A DNA stretch of 64,000 nt from Amborella trichopoda (taxonomy: Eukaryota; Streptophyta; Magnoliopsida; Amborellales; Amborellaceae), in NCBI RefSeq assembly GCF_000471905.2, contig NW_006494719.1, positions 1,004,293-1,068,292 on the forward strand. The letters are read 5' to 3'. The number at the start of each line of letters is the position of its first letter. Position 1 is the first letter of the stretch. A model generated the notes under the pieces. It saw nothing but the letters and a program-made list of their open reading frames with translations, was not told where the DNA came from and made no database searches. Below, piece by piece: positions 12,651 through 23,596 of the stretch. The position numbers and the translations under genes are program-made.

Positions 12651-14050
12651 TGTACTTAGATTTGCACCAATCTCATAGCGAGAGACTCAAATCTCTTGTG
12701 GAACGAGTTAATTTTAGAAATTAGTAAAGAGAATGGGGTCGCTCAAATTATGGGATAAAAAACATTGCAAATCTATTCGGATCGGATCATATTCTAAGTC
12801 CACTTGCTGTTCCAGCTCTAAATCCGTATATTTGACCTTAAAAATTTCTAAAATTTAACTAAATAAAAGAACAAAGATATCTCCAAATAAAAAAAATTAA
12901 ACAAAAAAATAAATGAAGAAATAAATTGTAGACACCATCTTTCAATTTTGGCTACAGGAATTCCTAAAAACCTCGATTTTGAGCCTTAACGACTACATAA
13001 ACCCTAGTACACTTAGGCCCACTTTAATTGTCCCAAAATTATCAAAAATCTATCTCAATCCGTAGTAGACCATGAGAACTTTCCAACGATCTAAGGATCG
13101 CTCAAAACAAACCTACAGATTGAAAGTTGGGAGCCTTGAAGGGGCCAACGGGAAATTACCAAAATACCCTCGTTCCGGCCACGCGCCACATGGGGTGTTG
13201 TGCTGCGCGAAGCGACCCATGTCGCATATGGATGCACGAGATACCGCACATCGAGCGACCGATGGGCTCGGGGAAGTGTGACCTTTCCCAAATTTTTTAG
13301 ATTAATGTTATTGAGGTGGTGAAAATACCGAATAATCCGAAAAATCCCTAAAAATAGGAAATAAGCTTCAGATAAACCACAAAAGATTAGAAAAATTAGG
13401 AAAATTTCCCAAAAATACTAAAAAAAATTAGAAAATTCGTATTTAAAATTAGAAGTCCCCAAAATCCCTTAGAAATTAAGGAAAACCATGTCCAGACCCT
13501 AAGAAAAATTAGCTAAACCATACCTAAGATCGTTAGCCCATGTCTAAAGCCTAAAGAATCCTAGATCTAGGTAAAGGAGCATTAGATCAGGAAATTCCAA
13601 AAAGCAAACACATCCAAAAGAGGCGATAGTGCCACAAGAAGAGTGGCTTGATCCAAACCCAAAACTCGGGGGTTTTGAGTTGCTTAAGGTAAATAATCCC
13701 TCCTTTCTCTTTAAATTGGTTATTTTTATTTAATTATTCAGTTCTCTGAAATTTCTTCATTCATAAATTTAGTAGAATTTTTGAAGTAATTAAAAGGCTT
13801 TATGCATAGATTCTGAAGTTGGGGCCGCCAATGGACTCAGAAAATAACTAGATCTGTATAGATTTGCGATGTTTCTAAGCCAATAATTTGAGCGACCCCT
13901 CTCTACTGATTTCTAATTTTTGCTCGTTCCGTATGATATTGGAGTTGATATTACTTTGAGATCGGCACAAATCCGAGTGTAAACATAAATAAATAAAAAT
14001 AAAAGAGACCCTGAGAAACTCAAAGTTAGGGCCCATATCAAGATCGCGGG
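12651..14050 (-). repeat. Old minus-oriented LTR, split by a solo LTR
   Basis: 12651-12926 is an inverted, diverged match to about 13720-13985 of the solo LTR (shared GTCGCTCAAATTAT, CATYGCAAATCTAT, GGAACGAG). After the solo LTR, about 13986-14050 still resembles the next part of the same LTR ('gaaactcaaagttagggcc' against 'gcaactcaaaacccccgag'). It is a fossil LTR of the same family as the solo LTR. Its outer end was not found. Confidence 0.6.
12927..13985 (+). repeat. Solo LTR (1059 bp) of a Tat-type Ty3/gypsy family
   Basis: Starts TGTAGACACC, a start shared with the LTRs of E and D, and ends GTGTAAACA. It is flanked on both sides by TAAAT (12922-12926 and 13986-13990), a perfect 5-bp target duplication. 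No primer-binding site, polypurine tract or internal region is attached, so it is best read as a solo LTR left by recombination. It lies inside an older LTR of the same family in opposite orientation. Confidence 0.85.
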
Positions 14051-14988
14051 TTGATTTATACCTTTGGATGATTTCTCTTGCCTTCATGAAAAACAACGAT
14101 AGAGTGCTCGCGCGCATGATGCAATCGATGATGCAAACGCGTGTGCTTTCTTATACGCGGATAGACTACCAACAAAGAGAGATATTTTACGATGAGAGAA
14201 AGTCAATTTACTCACCTCGTCGCTGCGGGTTCGTGGGACACGTCCGGGCGGCTTCCCCTCTTAGATCAGTTACGAAAGCCCTCTAACTGTTCAGCAGCAC
14301 GATTTGGTCAGAGACTCTCTTCAGACACTATCGACTCTTTTCTCCCCTCTCAAGGTTAAATTTCAATGGATGTCTCAGTTCTTCTCTCTACAGCTGACTT
14401 TCTTCTAGCGATATCTCTTCGAATGGTCGGACAGGCGAGTAGGGGATTCCCTTGGTTCGTTCGCGCCCGCGTGGTTTTGCACGGGCGTGGGATTACATGT
14501 TTGGAGCAGAAGAGAGAAAGTTCTTGGAATGTTAGATATCTTCAAGTGAAGAGGGGTGTGTACCCACGGGGTCGAGGCTATTTCTCTCTCTTGTGAAAGT
14601 TTTCTCTCTCCTCTTTATGGGATACTAGGGTTAGAAGAAAAGACAAGCAAAAAGCAAGCATAATGCCTCTCCTTTATTGATTTACAATTGACTTAGAATT
14701 GTTTATATAGAGTTCTCATCAAACAGGGGTGGATACTCAAAAACTAAACCTACATACAATTAAAAGAAATTAATAAAGTCCCTAAATTGGGTACCAAAAT
14801 GCCCTTAAACTCTTTTGTACAAATGACAGACTTGTCCTTTCCTGAGGAGCTCGCTGCCATTGTCAAACTTCAAGAGCTCTTTCTGGGTACTTCGGTGGGA
14901 GTTCGGTCGATCTATTGTTATATTCTTGACGTTCGCTTTCTTGTGATCGTTTTGATCTCTTTTGATCATGCTGTGACAATCTTATGCG
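14051..14988 (-). repeat. Decayed LTR fragment of the element A/B family
   Basis: Parts resemble the minus-oriented LTR of B in the same order. 'cccctcttagatcagttacgaaagccc' near 14260 is like 'gccctcttagatcactatgaaaggccc' near 17970. 'tatatagag' near 14704 and 'gggtaccaaaatg' near 14788 are like the TATA region and 'gggtacaaaatg' of B near 19300-19410. It directly abuts the pol of element C. Old; both ends are unclear. Confidence 0.45.
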
Positions 14989-17762
14989 TAATGATCAACC
15001 AGCTGATGGCACCAATGGCGATCGTGTTCACAGACAACAAAATCCCAACCAACTTCAACCGCTTTAACGTCCAACCGTTGCACATCACTGTTTTCAGGCA
15101 ACGGTATGAGATATGGAGGGTACTCATTGACAATGAGGCATCTTTAAACATATGCCCTATAAAAATGATGAAGCAGATATGCAAGAGCTCTGATGACTTC
15201 GAGCCATGTCAGCTCAATATCATTGCATACGATAGGACCAAAGACAAACTGAAGGCATATTGCCTCTCACTCTCAAGATTGGCCCTGTCGTCCAAGTAAT
15301 AATAAAGTTTTATGTCTTGGACATAAAACCCTCATTCAACATGCTGCTAGAAAGGCCGTGGCTACATGAAAATCTTGTGGTGGCCTCTACACTCCATCAG
15401 TGCTTCAAATTTCCAACCAAGAATGGCATTGCCAAGGTATGTGCTGAACTCTCTTCTCTATCAAGCTCTATTATAGATAACGAAAAGCTAGCCTTGGGAG
15501 TCGAGCTTGGAGAAATTCCACTTGTTTCCTTCGAGCAAGCTAATTGCGCCACCTTACGCCTAAAGGCCAGTGACCACGTTCCTCAACTTCTGCAAATTTT
15601 CGAATTGATGGAAGACATCATGCAATGTCAACATCGATACGGTTTCAGGTCCCTCAAGGCTTGGCACATGCTCTTCTCCCAAGGCTTCCAACCAGGCCAA
15701 GGCTTGGGAAGTTGAGGGCAAGGCGTAACAGAGGCGATCTTTGAATCACTCGAAGCCAAAACCGAAAACGGAGGTGGAAGAGGGCTTGGGTGTTCTCTCA
15801 CCTTATTTCAAAGCCAGATGAAGCCTTCATGCCATCTGAGCTTTGTATTTAGAGGCATTCAAAGCCTCGACCCTCTCGATGCCCGTCCCTTGAAAAGGCC
15901 AAAGGTGATCCTGAATTCCCCAACGGTAAAGGATTCTCCTTCCTCACCTCTGCACACACAAGAACTGGGAATTGAAAACCTTTTCGCTGATCTGGACTTG
16001 AAAGTATACGCAATTGGCTCTGACATAGCCAATTGTGTTCATTCGTTTATTTGAACCTAAGGACCGAATTGTTGGAAGCATACCAGCGGCACCTTCAAGT
16101 TTCGGTGCTAAAAAACAGATAGGCTCAAGTTGGCCACCTAACCATCATGCGTGTTCGGTTCCCAACATATCCCTTGCGAGTACCATACAGGACACCTTTT
16201 GTGACATTTCAAAAACCAGTGAAAATTCAGAACATGATAAAAATGATAATAATGAAAAAGAATTTTAAAAAATGACAAACACTCAAGATAGCCTATTAAA
16301 GGTTCAAAACACTCAAGATGATGAATCGGATAACCTGGATGAAGATCAAGACAACCAAGAGTCTGAAGAAATCCCTCAACCTGAGGAACTCACTTCCCAT
16401 GTTGAGTAGTTCAAGAAGAGATTTGATGGTGACCCAACGGCTACCATCGAAGAGACAATCGACGACAACCTAGGAACCAAGAAGGACCCAACGTTAACCA
16501 AGATTGGAGCCTCCCTATCTCCCGAGGAGCGGAAAAACATGATTTCCTTTCTCAAGGAATGTTGTGATGTCTTCACCTGGTCATACGATGATATGCCAGG
16601 GTTAGATTCAACATTTGTGCAACATCACCTAATATTCAACGAAGGGACAAAGCAAGTAAGGCTGAAACTCCGACATCAAAAAACCTGCCTTGAGCTCAAA
16701 ATCAAAGAAGAAATAGATAAACTGCTCAAAGAAAAATTTATTGCCCCTGTTGATTACTCAGAATATTTAGCCAACATAATGGTTGTACCCAAGAAAGATG
16801 AGAGGATCTGAGAGTGTGTCGACTACAGAGACCTCAACAAGGTATATCCCAAAGACAATTTCCCATTACCAAACATACAACACTGCGAGGCACGAGATGT
16901 TGTCGTTCATGGATGGCTTCTTAGGCAACAACCAAATCCTTATTGAAGAAGAAGACCAAACCAAAACATCGTTCATAACGCAATGGGGAACTTGCTGCTA
17001 TTGTGTCATGCCCTCTGGCCTTAAAAATGCAGGGGCAACTTATCAATAGGTAATAACTAGCATCTTCCATGACTTAATGCATACCATCATGAAAGACAAC
17101 ATTGATGACATCTTGATCAAGCCAAAGGGTAGGTCGGATCACCTCACTAACCAGAGAACCATTTTAAAAAGACTTCGGAAACATCAACTCAAACTCAATC
17201 CATAAAAGTGTGTGTTTGGAGTTGAATCCGACAAATTACGAGGCTTTATAGTAAGGCAAAGGGGCAGTGAGGTGAACCCGTCCAAAATATGAGCCATCAC
17301 CAAAATGCCCCCTCCCTGGAGCATCAGAGAAATCCGTGGGCTTCACTGTCACATACAAGCCATAAGGCGTTTTATCTCACAACTGACAAACAAGTGCGTA
17401 CCCTTCAATAGGCTCCTTAAGAAAGATACCTCATTCATATTGGACAATGAATGCCAAGAGGTGTTCGACCAAATCAAGGAGTACCTAACAAAACCTCTCG
17501 TCCTTAGTCCTCATAATCCAGACAAACCCTTATTCCTTTACATATCTGTGAAAGACAAAACCATGGGGGCAATGTTAAGACAACACGATGACCATAGAAA
17601 AGAACAAACCATGTACTACATCAGCAAAACCATGGTCGACTATGAGACGAGATGCATAGACGTAGAGAAGCATTGCTTAACGCTTGTGTGGGCTATGCAG
17701 AAATTAAGACACAAGCTCATCTAAAAAATAGACCCACTTAAGTACCTATTTGGAGAGACCAG
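14989..17762 (+). mobile_element. Element C: Tat-type Ty3/gypsy pol fossil (PR, G-patch, RT, RNase H)
   Basis: Fossil pol reading left to right. An aspartic protease-like part lies near 15000-15430, with a family-typical 'AP..VTFTD' lead-in and a 'LIDNEASLNICP' active-site region. A glycine-rich G-patch-like segment (SQGFQPGQGLGS) lies near 15680-15712, as known in the Tat/Ogre lineage. A reverse transcriptase start lies at about 16540-17240, with 'WSYDDMPGLD' and 'PVDYSEYLANIMVVPKKD'. An RNase H-like part lies at 17480-17760 with 'LFLYISVKD' and 'YETRCIDVEKHCLTLVWA'. The element is broken, with several breaks. The 3' LTR of element B is inserted in the RNase H/linker part, and no integrase was found on the other side. 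Left of the protease lies an LTR fragment in the opposite orientation. Lineage assignment rests on recognised motifs only. Confidence 0.8.
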
Positions 17763-18239
17763 TGGTTAAGTGCCTCGATCTCGCCTCCCCAGATCTAGGT
17801 GATTGGGTGACAATGTCTCGGATTCTAAAACTCGGGAGCTGAGATCGCTCTCTCGGGAACCTTGTTTAAGAACAAGGGAATGTATCTAACTAGTGAGAGA
17901 AGAATTTTGGATGTGAGGTGGGGACCAACCGCACCTGGGTCTGTCTCTTACTCGGGCTGACTTGTGTGGGTGCCCTCTTAGATCACTATGAAAGGCCCCC
18001 CAGTTGCTTTAGTTGGTTCGGAATCGCCTCCCTTGACTTGCAATCTCCTTGTATTTCTGCACAATACTACTATGGTTAATTTACAAGACAAGTAGGCCGA
18101 AGGGCCCACCCATGTCTTAGAGCAATGCACATTCGTGTGGCTAGGAATGTGAGGGGTTAGAGTGATAAAGTGGAAGGTTCGAACAAAGGTCAAAGAGAGA
18201 AGAAAGCTTGATGAAGGGATGAGACTAGCTTGATAGCCG

Positions 18240-19060
18240 AATAGTGACCGACTCGGAGTGGTAGCAAGACGGGCATGGTACTCAGGACCAGCACGATGAC
18301 AATACCACTCGAAACCGATGTCGATGTGGCGGTGCTAGGCTAGGTTAACCCTCGATCAGGTGAAAAGAGGTGAGAAGGCATGATACGGCTGTTGGTGCTA
18401 GGCGTTACCAACCACGACTGTGGAGTAGAAGTGTCCTTGGACGACGCCAAACACTACTGCTCATGGCTTGAGTGGGAGCAGGGAACTGTAGACAATGCTA
18501 GGCATCGCCATTGGCAGCACAAGAAGGTAGCGCGCCCCTGCACTGGCGGCGATAGCTTCTCGTGAAACACACAGCGATAGCCAATTACGAAGCGTGCGAC
18601 GATAGTTCTCATGAAGCCCACGGCGATAAGAGTGGGACGTAGGAGGAACAACGATGAACACCGAATGCATGAAGGAGGCTCACAAACAGCTATGGGCACC
18701 AAGCATGCTAAGGAGGCTCACGACGGTGATAGGCACTGTGCACACAAAGGAAGCTTGTGATCGACAATAGGTATCGTCGAGACCTCTCGTGGGTGGCGAT
18801 AGGCATCGTCGTCTGAGATAGGCACGCAACAAGGGGAGGCCCCTACGGGCGGCAGTGGGTTTCACCGTCTGCACTCTTCACTGAGGTGTCGAGGATACGT
18901 CTGCGGATGGCGATGAGCAGCGCCATCTACAAACCTCGCTAGGGGATAGAGATTGATGAACAAAACGAGAAGGAGGCTCACACATGGCACTGTCATCGCC
19001 ATGCGTGACCTATGAGACCATAGGAGAGGCATGCACGACACGGTCACTGTCGTGCATGAC
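18240..19060 (-). repeat. Dyad array in the LTR leader of B (GGCGATAGGC type)
   Basis: Degenerate repeats whose units contain inverted repeats around an AGGC-like centre. The clearest is GATGGCG (18906-18912), 8 bases, then CGCCATC (18921-18927), with perfect 7-bp arms. Others are TCGACAAT (18761-18768) facing ATCGTCGA (18773-18780), and GGCGAT (18795-18800), AGGC, ATCGTC. Further units lie near 18494, 18546, 18720, 18993 and 19038. On the opposite strand this aligns with the AAGCCTA-centred dyads of element A. It lies downstream of the LTR TATA box, so it would be in the RNA leader. Confidence 0.6.
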
Positions 19061-19300
19061 CTTTGAGGGTACCTCAGATGGAGAAGAGGAAGAAGAAGAA
19101 GAGGAAGAGAGAGAAGAAGAAAAGAGAAAAAAGAGAGAGAAGATTTACCTTGAGCCTAAAGGTACCGATCCAATAGTTTCTCTCTCCTTACTCTCTCTCT
19201 CCTAACGTGACCCAACAATGAGAAGAAAGAGAAACTCTATTAAGTAAAAGCTCTCTCTTTTGTGAAGAGTTCAAGCTTTTTGCATACAATGATGGTACGA

Positions 19301-19310
19301 TATATATAGA
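19301..19310 (-). promoter_or_regulatory. TATA-like box of the B LTR
   Basis: On the minus strand TCTATATATA, in the same relative place as TATATAAA in the LTRs of element A (36062 and 48088). Inferred promoter of the LTR, placed before the dyad array. Confidence 0.5.
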
Positions 19311-21979
19311 ATTTGCCCCAAACATGGGTAGATGATCAAAAGTAACTCTAATTGCTGGAAATTAAGGTTAAAATGAATTAAAAAAATTGATAAATAGGGT
19401 ACAAAATGATATATTTGCCCCTTCTTAACGAGTTGTGGAATTCCAGAACAGTCCCTGTGTTGCCCTAGAATGTGCATGATTTTTGGTGGATGATCAGAGG
19501 TCATTCCAATACCCGGTTGATCGAGAGATGATTATTTTCTTGTAGGGCTTGACATGGCAATCGATTTGATACCAACTTCGAGTCATGGATCGTGGTTTTA
19601 AGGCGCGATCATGTGACTTGAAGTTTGACTGAATCTTGAAAATTCGAATCGATTGTGTGCTCATTTCTTAATGTTTTTATGTGATTTCTTCATTGGATCA
19701 CACTGAGCATGCTATCACGATCACAGAACAACAAACACAGCTCGATTCCGTACTCGAACGAAGATAGGGCTCACGAGCAGTGTGATTTGGCCGCTCAAGT
19801 GACGCACGATGCTACTGATTTTCCTGCACTTTCTTCACGGATCACCAACTTCTCTCTAGCTTTTCTTCGCGCTCGGGCATTGTCACAGGGCGTGCCACAT
19901 AACAAAACGCTCGTCTTGATGAGATGAATACATTCCGACAAGTTTGAACGTGATTCGATCTCGGACGAGGGAGATATAGGCATCAAAAATCACTATTCCT
20001 GACTGTCCCTTTAATGGAGCCTAGTTGTAGGGTGGCCGCATAGGAATAGCATGGGGCTCCCCCTGTTTCGCTCTTTTGCCCATAACGTCTTCTGGGGATG
20101 TCTGTTTAGGCTGAAATTTGACCCTTGGGGGTTTTCAACTATTTCAGATCCAATGGCGGTGGTGCCATAGCAAATTGAGACAATGAGGATATAGTTCTAG
20201 TTATAGGGGTCCGTTTCAGGGTGTCAGAGGATGATTTTGATGGAACTGTTTCTCGATCTACACTGCCTTAGACATGTCGGATTGTGATAAAAATTGGTTG
20301 GAGGATTTTTAGAGTTCTTATGAAGATCTTGACTAGTTCTGAGGCTATTCTAAGACTGTTTGAATTTCTACTATTTGCTAGGCTTTTATTGAGCGGGGGC
20401 CCCATGATGATGAAAAATATCTACCAACAACATGCCCCGCTGAATGTTGTGCTTTACGAGAATCGAGAAGTGCAATCATTTGGGAAAATTTCCATGGCTA
20501 ACCACAAGACTACATGAACACTGAGGAGATCCACATAATACTGTAACTAGAATGCTTGAACATTTGGATGCAATGTACGGGTCCACCCATGAAGACTTGT
20601 AGTAAAAGAAGAGACGTTTGAGGGATCCTGTCGACGTCCTCACCCTTGAGGGACTATTCATGATTTTGACAGCTTGAGGATTTTGTAGGGACCTCATTGG
20701 CAAGAATCAAGCCTACTGAAGGCTAAATGCTATAAACCTTTGACTGGCATTGTTTGCTACTACACCAGGTTTGCTTTTGATGATTAGGGTATCTCCGTAG
20801 GTCTCGTCTAGTGGGGTCCAGTCGGGGGGCTTCTGACCTGCCCAAAAGTTTGGGCCTATCAGCTAGGGGGATTTTTGCTAGGTGGCCTCGTGGGGCCCAT
20901 CCTATCGAGTCCATTCGGGGGCATGTCCCGAAGCTCTGGGCCTGTCGGCTAAGGAAGGTTTTACGCGAGGCAATCTCATGATGAGGAATAACCCAGAAGT
21001 CTCTGGCAGGTTAGGCCTTGGCTTCGTCAGTTTCTTGCCTTCGTGATGGTCTTTTAACATATTGAAGGGATCTTTCAGTCGTAGCCCTCACCCTTAAGGA
21101 CTCTTGTTGTTTTTGGAGGTGAAACATGGGAGGTCTTATGCGGCTCTCATTCTTGGGTTAGCCATTTTTTTTTGTGATTGAATGCTGGTGGCTGAGGATT
21201 TTAGGTAGTCCTCATAAAATCATGCATGTTTGGCAATTGGGTGTCGGTTAAGGCTGCTGTAGTGTGTCAACCTGCTTTATCGGTCCAAGCACCCTTTGTG
21301 GTTTTTTCTTTGAACAAGGGAAGTCGTGCCACAAAGATGAATTTCACCAACTTGCTTTATTTTGGGGCTCTTTTACCAATGGCCTGACGGCCCTTTTCAT
21401 TCGATTTTTCTCACGGTGCCCTTTTGGGGTTTTCATCATGCCTGGGTTCTGGTTTTCATGGAACTCTCTTACTCATAGTTGGTGACCATGCCCGTCTGTC
21501 ATTTTTACTCATGGCATTCCCTTGTCCAGGTGTACACTGTGCCCATTTTTTTTGTGAAGCCATGTTTAGCGTCGTGCCTTTGAGACCTATGCGAAGCCTT
21601 TTAACGTCATGCGGTCAGTACGTGCACTATAGTTTAGGATCTATGGAGGCCATGGAGTGACTATGGTGATGGTTTCGACTCACTTTGGGGAGATGGCGAG
21701 AGGCTACCCATGAAAGGTGGGAGATGCATGAAAGGTGGGTGAAGAGTGGTGTCCCATTAGCTGACGGTGAGCATGAATGGCGAAATGGATTCACCACTTG
21801 GTGAGCATGGGTGAGACTCACTAGGGAATGATGAACAATGGTAGTGAACTGAACGGGTTCACTGAGGAGGCAATGAAGGTGGTGCGTGCACACGAATGGG
21901 TCGGTTAGGGAAGACGTGCTTGATAATGCACGTAAAGGGGGTGTGCGCATATGTAGGGGCAGGTTTAAGGTCATGCCTC

Positions 21980-23220
21980 TAGGACCTGTGCGATGCAATT
22001 TAATGTCATGCGATCAGGATCTGCATTATGGTTTAAGGTCATATAACTTGGATTGTGGTTATGTAGTTTAAAGTCATGCAACTAGGACCATGCAGTTTTA
22101 GATCGTGCAACTAGACCTCCGTTATAGTTTAAGGTCATATAGTTTGGACCATGCGGTTTAGGGCCGTGCACCTGAACCATCACTGAGCAATTTAAAGTCA
22201 TGCAACACGAACCGTGGCTGTGCAATTTAGGTCATGCAGTACGAACCGTGGCTATGCAGTTTCAGGTCATGCAGCACTGACCGTCGTATGGGTTGCCACG
22301 TAGGTGAAGCTGCATGGTGGATAGGTTTGTGGATAGCAATCTGATTCCTTGGGGATAAAGATAGTTAAGTCTATACACAAGCGGAGAGATTTAGATGAAA
22401 GTGGTAACCCTATGAGGAGTGGTAATCAGAAGCAGACTTCTCTAGGGATTAAAAGGGTAGGTGTGACTCCATGGGGATAATGAGTAATGGTATGCATGTA
22501 ACTCTGCTGAGAATGACAGGCCAGAGCACAGATGCAATCCTACTGGGGTGACATGCCGAAGTATAGGTGTAACCCTACTGGGGGTAAAAAGATAAGCATG
22601 GCCCTAACTCGCTAGGGGTAGCAGGTCGCAAAAGGGGGTGACTCACGCTGGGGTGTCGGTGCGAAGAGACCCACTGGGGATTGAAGGGGTAGGCCCTCCT
22701 GCTTTCTTGTCATACACCTAGCTTCACTAGGGGTGTTGATGAAATACACCTGGCGAAGAGGTGGTCTCTCTTATAGTTAAGGTTATGCATATGGACTATT
22801 TGTCATGCCGTGCGTTACAGTTTTAGGGTCTTCTAGCTCGGGCCATGGCTACATAGTTTTAAAGTCATGCAGCTAGGGCCATGCAGTTTAAGGTCATGCA
22901 ACTAGACCTCTACTACAGTTTAGGGTCATATAGTTTGGACCATAGTATTAAGCCTTTTAACGTCATGCAGTCAGGACGTGCACTATAGTTTCAGGTCATA
23001 CAGCTGGACCATGGTCGTGCAGTTTAGAGTTGTGCAACGATGACTGTGCAAGTTTAAGGTTGTGTAGCTAGACCTTTGCTATAGTTTAGGGTCGTATAGT
23101 TTGAACCATGCATTATAGGGTCGTGCACCTGGACCAGGGCTATGTAGTTTAAGGTCATGCAGTGCGAACCATGGCTATGCAATTTAAAGTCATGCAGCAC
23201 AAACCATGGCTGGTGAAGGA
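21980..23220. repeat. Degenerate repeats of a 'GGTCATGCAG..AGGACCATG' motif
   Basis: Roughly 30-50 bp units built of GTCATGCAGCTAGG, ACCATGCAGTTTAAG and similar, in two runs (about 21980-22290 and 22780-23215). The homologous field of A is at about 45490-45930, there read as CATGACCTTAAACTGCA and CATGGTCC. So this repeat field belongs to the element family. Confidence 0.75.
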
Positions 23221-23414
23221 ATGCGACTCCATGGGGAACATAGCCGTCACCAGAAACTGGACTCCTTGAGGAGTGAGACCGTGGTGCAGGGAATGAACTT
23301 CCAGATGAGGTCCAAATGGGAGTGTCGTGGCATGATCACGGCACTAAGTATTGGATGGAGCACACATCATTGGGCCTAGATGCTGCGCGCAGGGTGTTAG
23401 GCCCCTTGGTGAGG

Positions 23415-23490
23415 CGCACAACGATAGCCCTTTGACAAAGGGCATAGCGACGAATTCTTTGACGAAGGGCATGACGATAGTTTTTTTGGG
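23415..23490 (+). repeat. Half-sites ACGATAG upstream of the antisense TATA box of B
   Basis: 'aacgatagccc', 'atagcgacga' and 'gacgatag' occur within 75 bp. They share GACGATAG/GGCGATAG with the LTR array of B and with 33630-33745. Before element E inserted, they lay about 110-180 bp upstream of the TATA sequence that now starts at 32852. Confidence 0.5.
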
Positions 23491-23596
23491 TCTCGAGTTT
23501 GACCCGCCCCTGCTCGATCTTATTGTCGTCAGGAGCTGTGGGGATTGGAGCGCCATTTCGAATTTGTGAAGGGCAGTTTGCGGCACTGTTGAGTAT

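Larger units (their letters stand above)
17763..20432 (-). repeat. Element B: 3' LTR (about 2.7 kb)
   Basis: Minus-oriented LTR with TG...CA ends: on the minus strand it starts TGTTGTTGG and ends CACTTAACCA. It matches the LTRs of element A along its length. The last 330 bp resemble 37510-37844, with 'ggcgattccgaacca' and 'gagagagcgatct'. The middle resembles 47680-48000, with 'gcatgctcagtgtgatccaatgaagaaatcac' apart from small changes. A TATA-like TATATATAG lies on the minus strand near 19301-19309. An array of dyads occupies the transcribed part (about 18240-19060). It is inserted in element C. Confidence 0.8.
20433..23596 (-). mobile_element. Element B: 3' region between antisense gene and LTR
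   Basis: Non-coding. The first bases, read on the minus strand, end in a purine-rich CAGCGGGGCA directly before the LTR, which suits a polypurine tract. The same layout is seen in A at about 46490-46504. The region matches 44.5-46.5 kb of A in reverse order, including 'gaggtgagga'-type segments near 20640 and the repeat field at 22.0-23.2 kb. Segments near 22350-22760 carry recurring 'ctggggtgacatg' and 'atggggat' words. It is interrupted by element E at 23597. Confidence 0.7.

Noticed and set aside
13072-13291. Overlapping frames on both strands in a GC-richer patch
   Set aside because: They lie inside the solo LTR (12927-13985) and have no known domain.
14966-15184. Minus-strand frame opposite the C protease
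   Set aside because: Shadow of the plus-strand protease-like frame, which carries the recognisable motifs.
18380-19205. Frames over the B LTR dyad array
   Set aside because: Inverted-repeat DNA gives open frames on both strands. No protein family recognised, and the segment is LTR leader.
18984-19205. Acidic Glu-rich frame as a regulatory protein piece
   Set aside because: Produced by a GA-rich tract (about 19080-19140), the counterpart of the CT-rich tract in the A LTRs.
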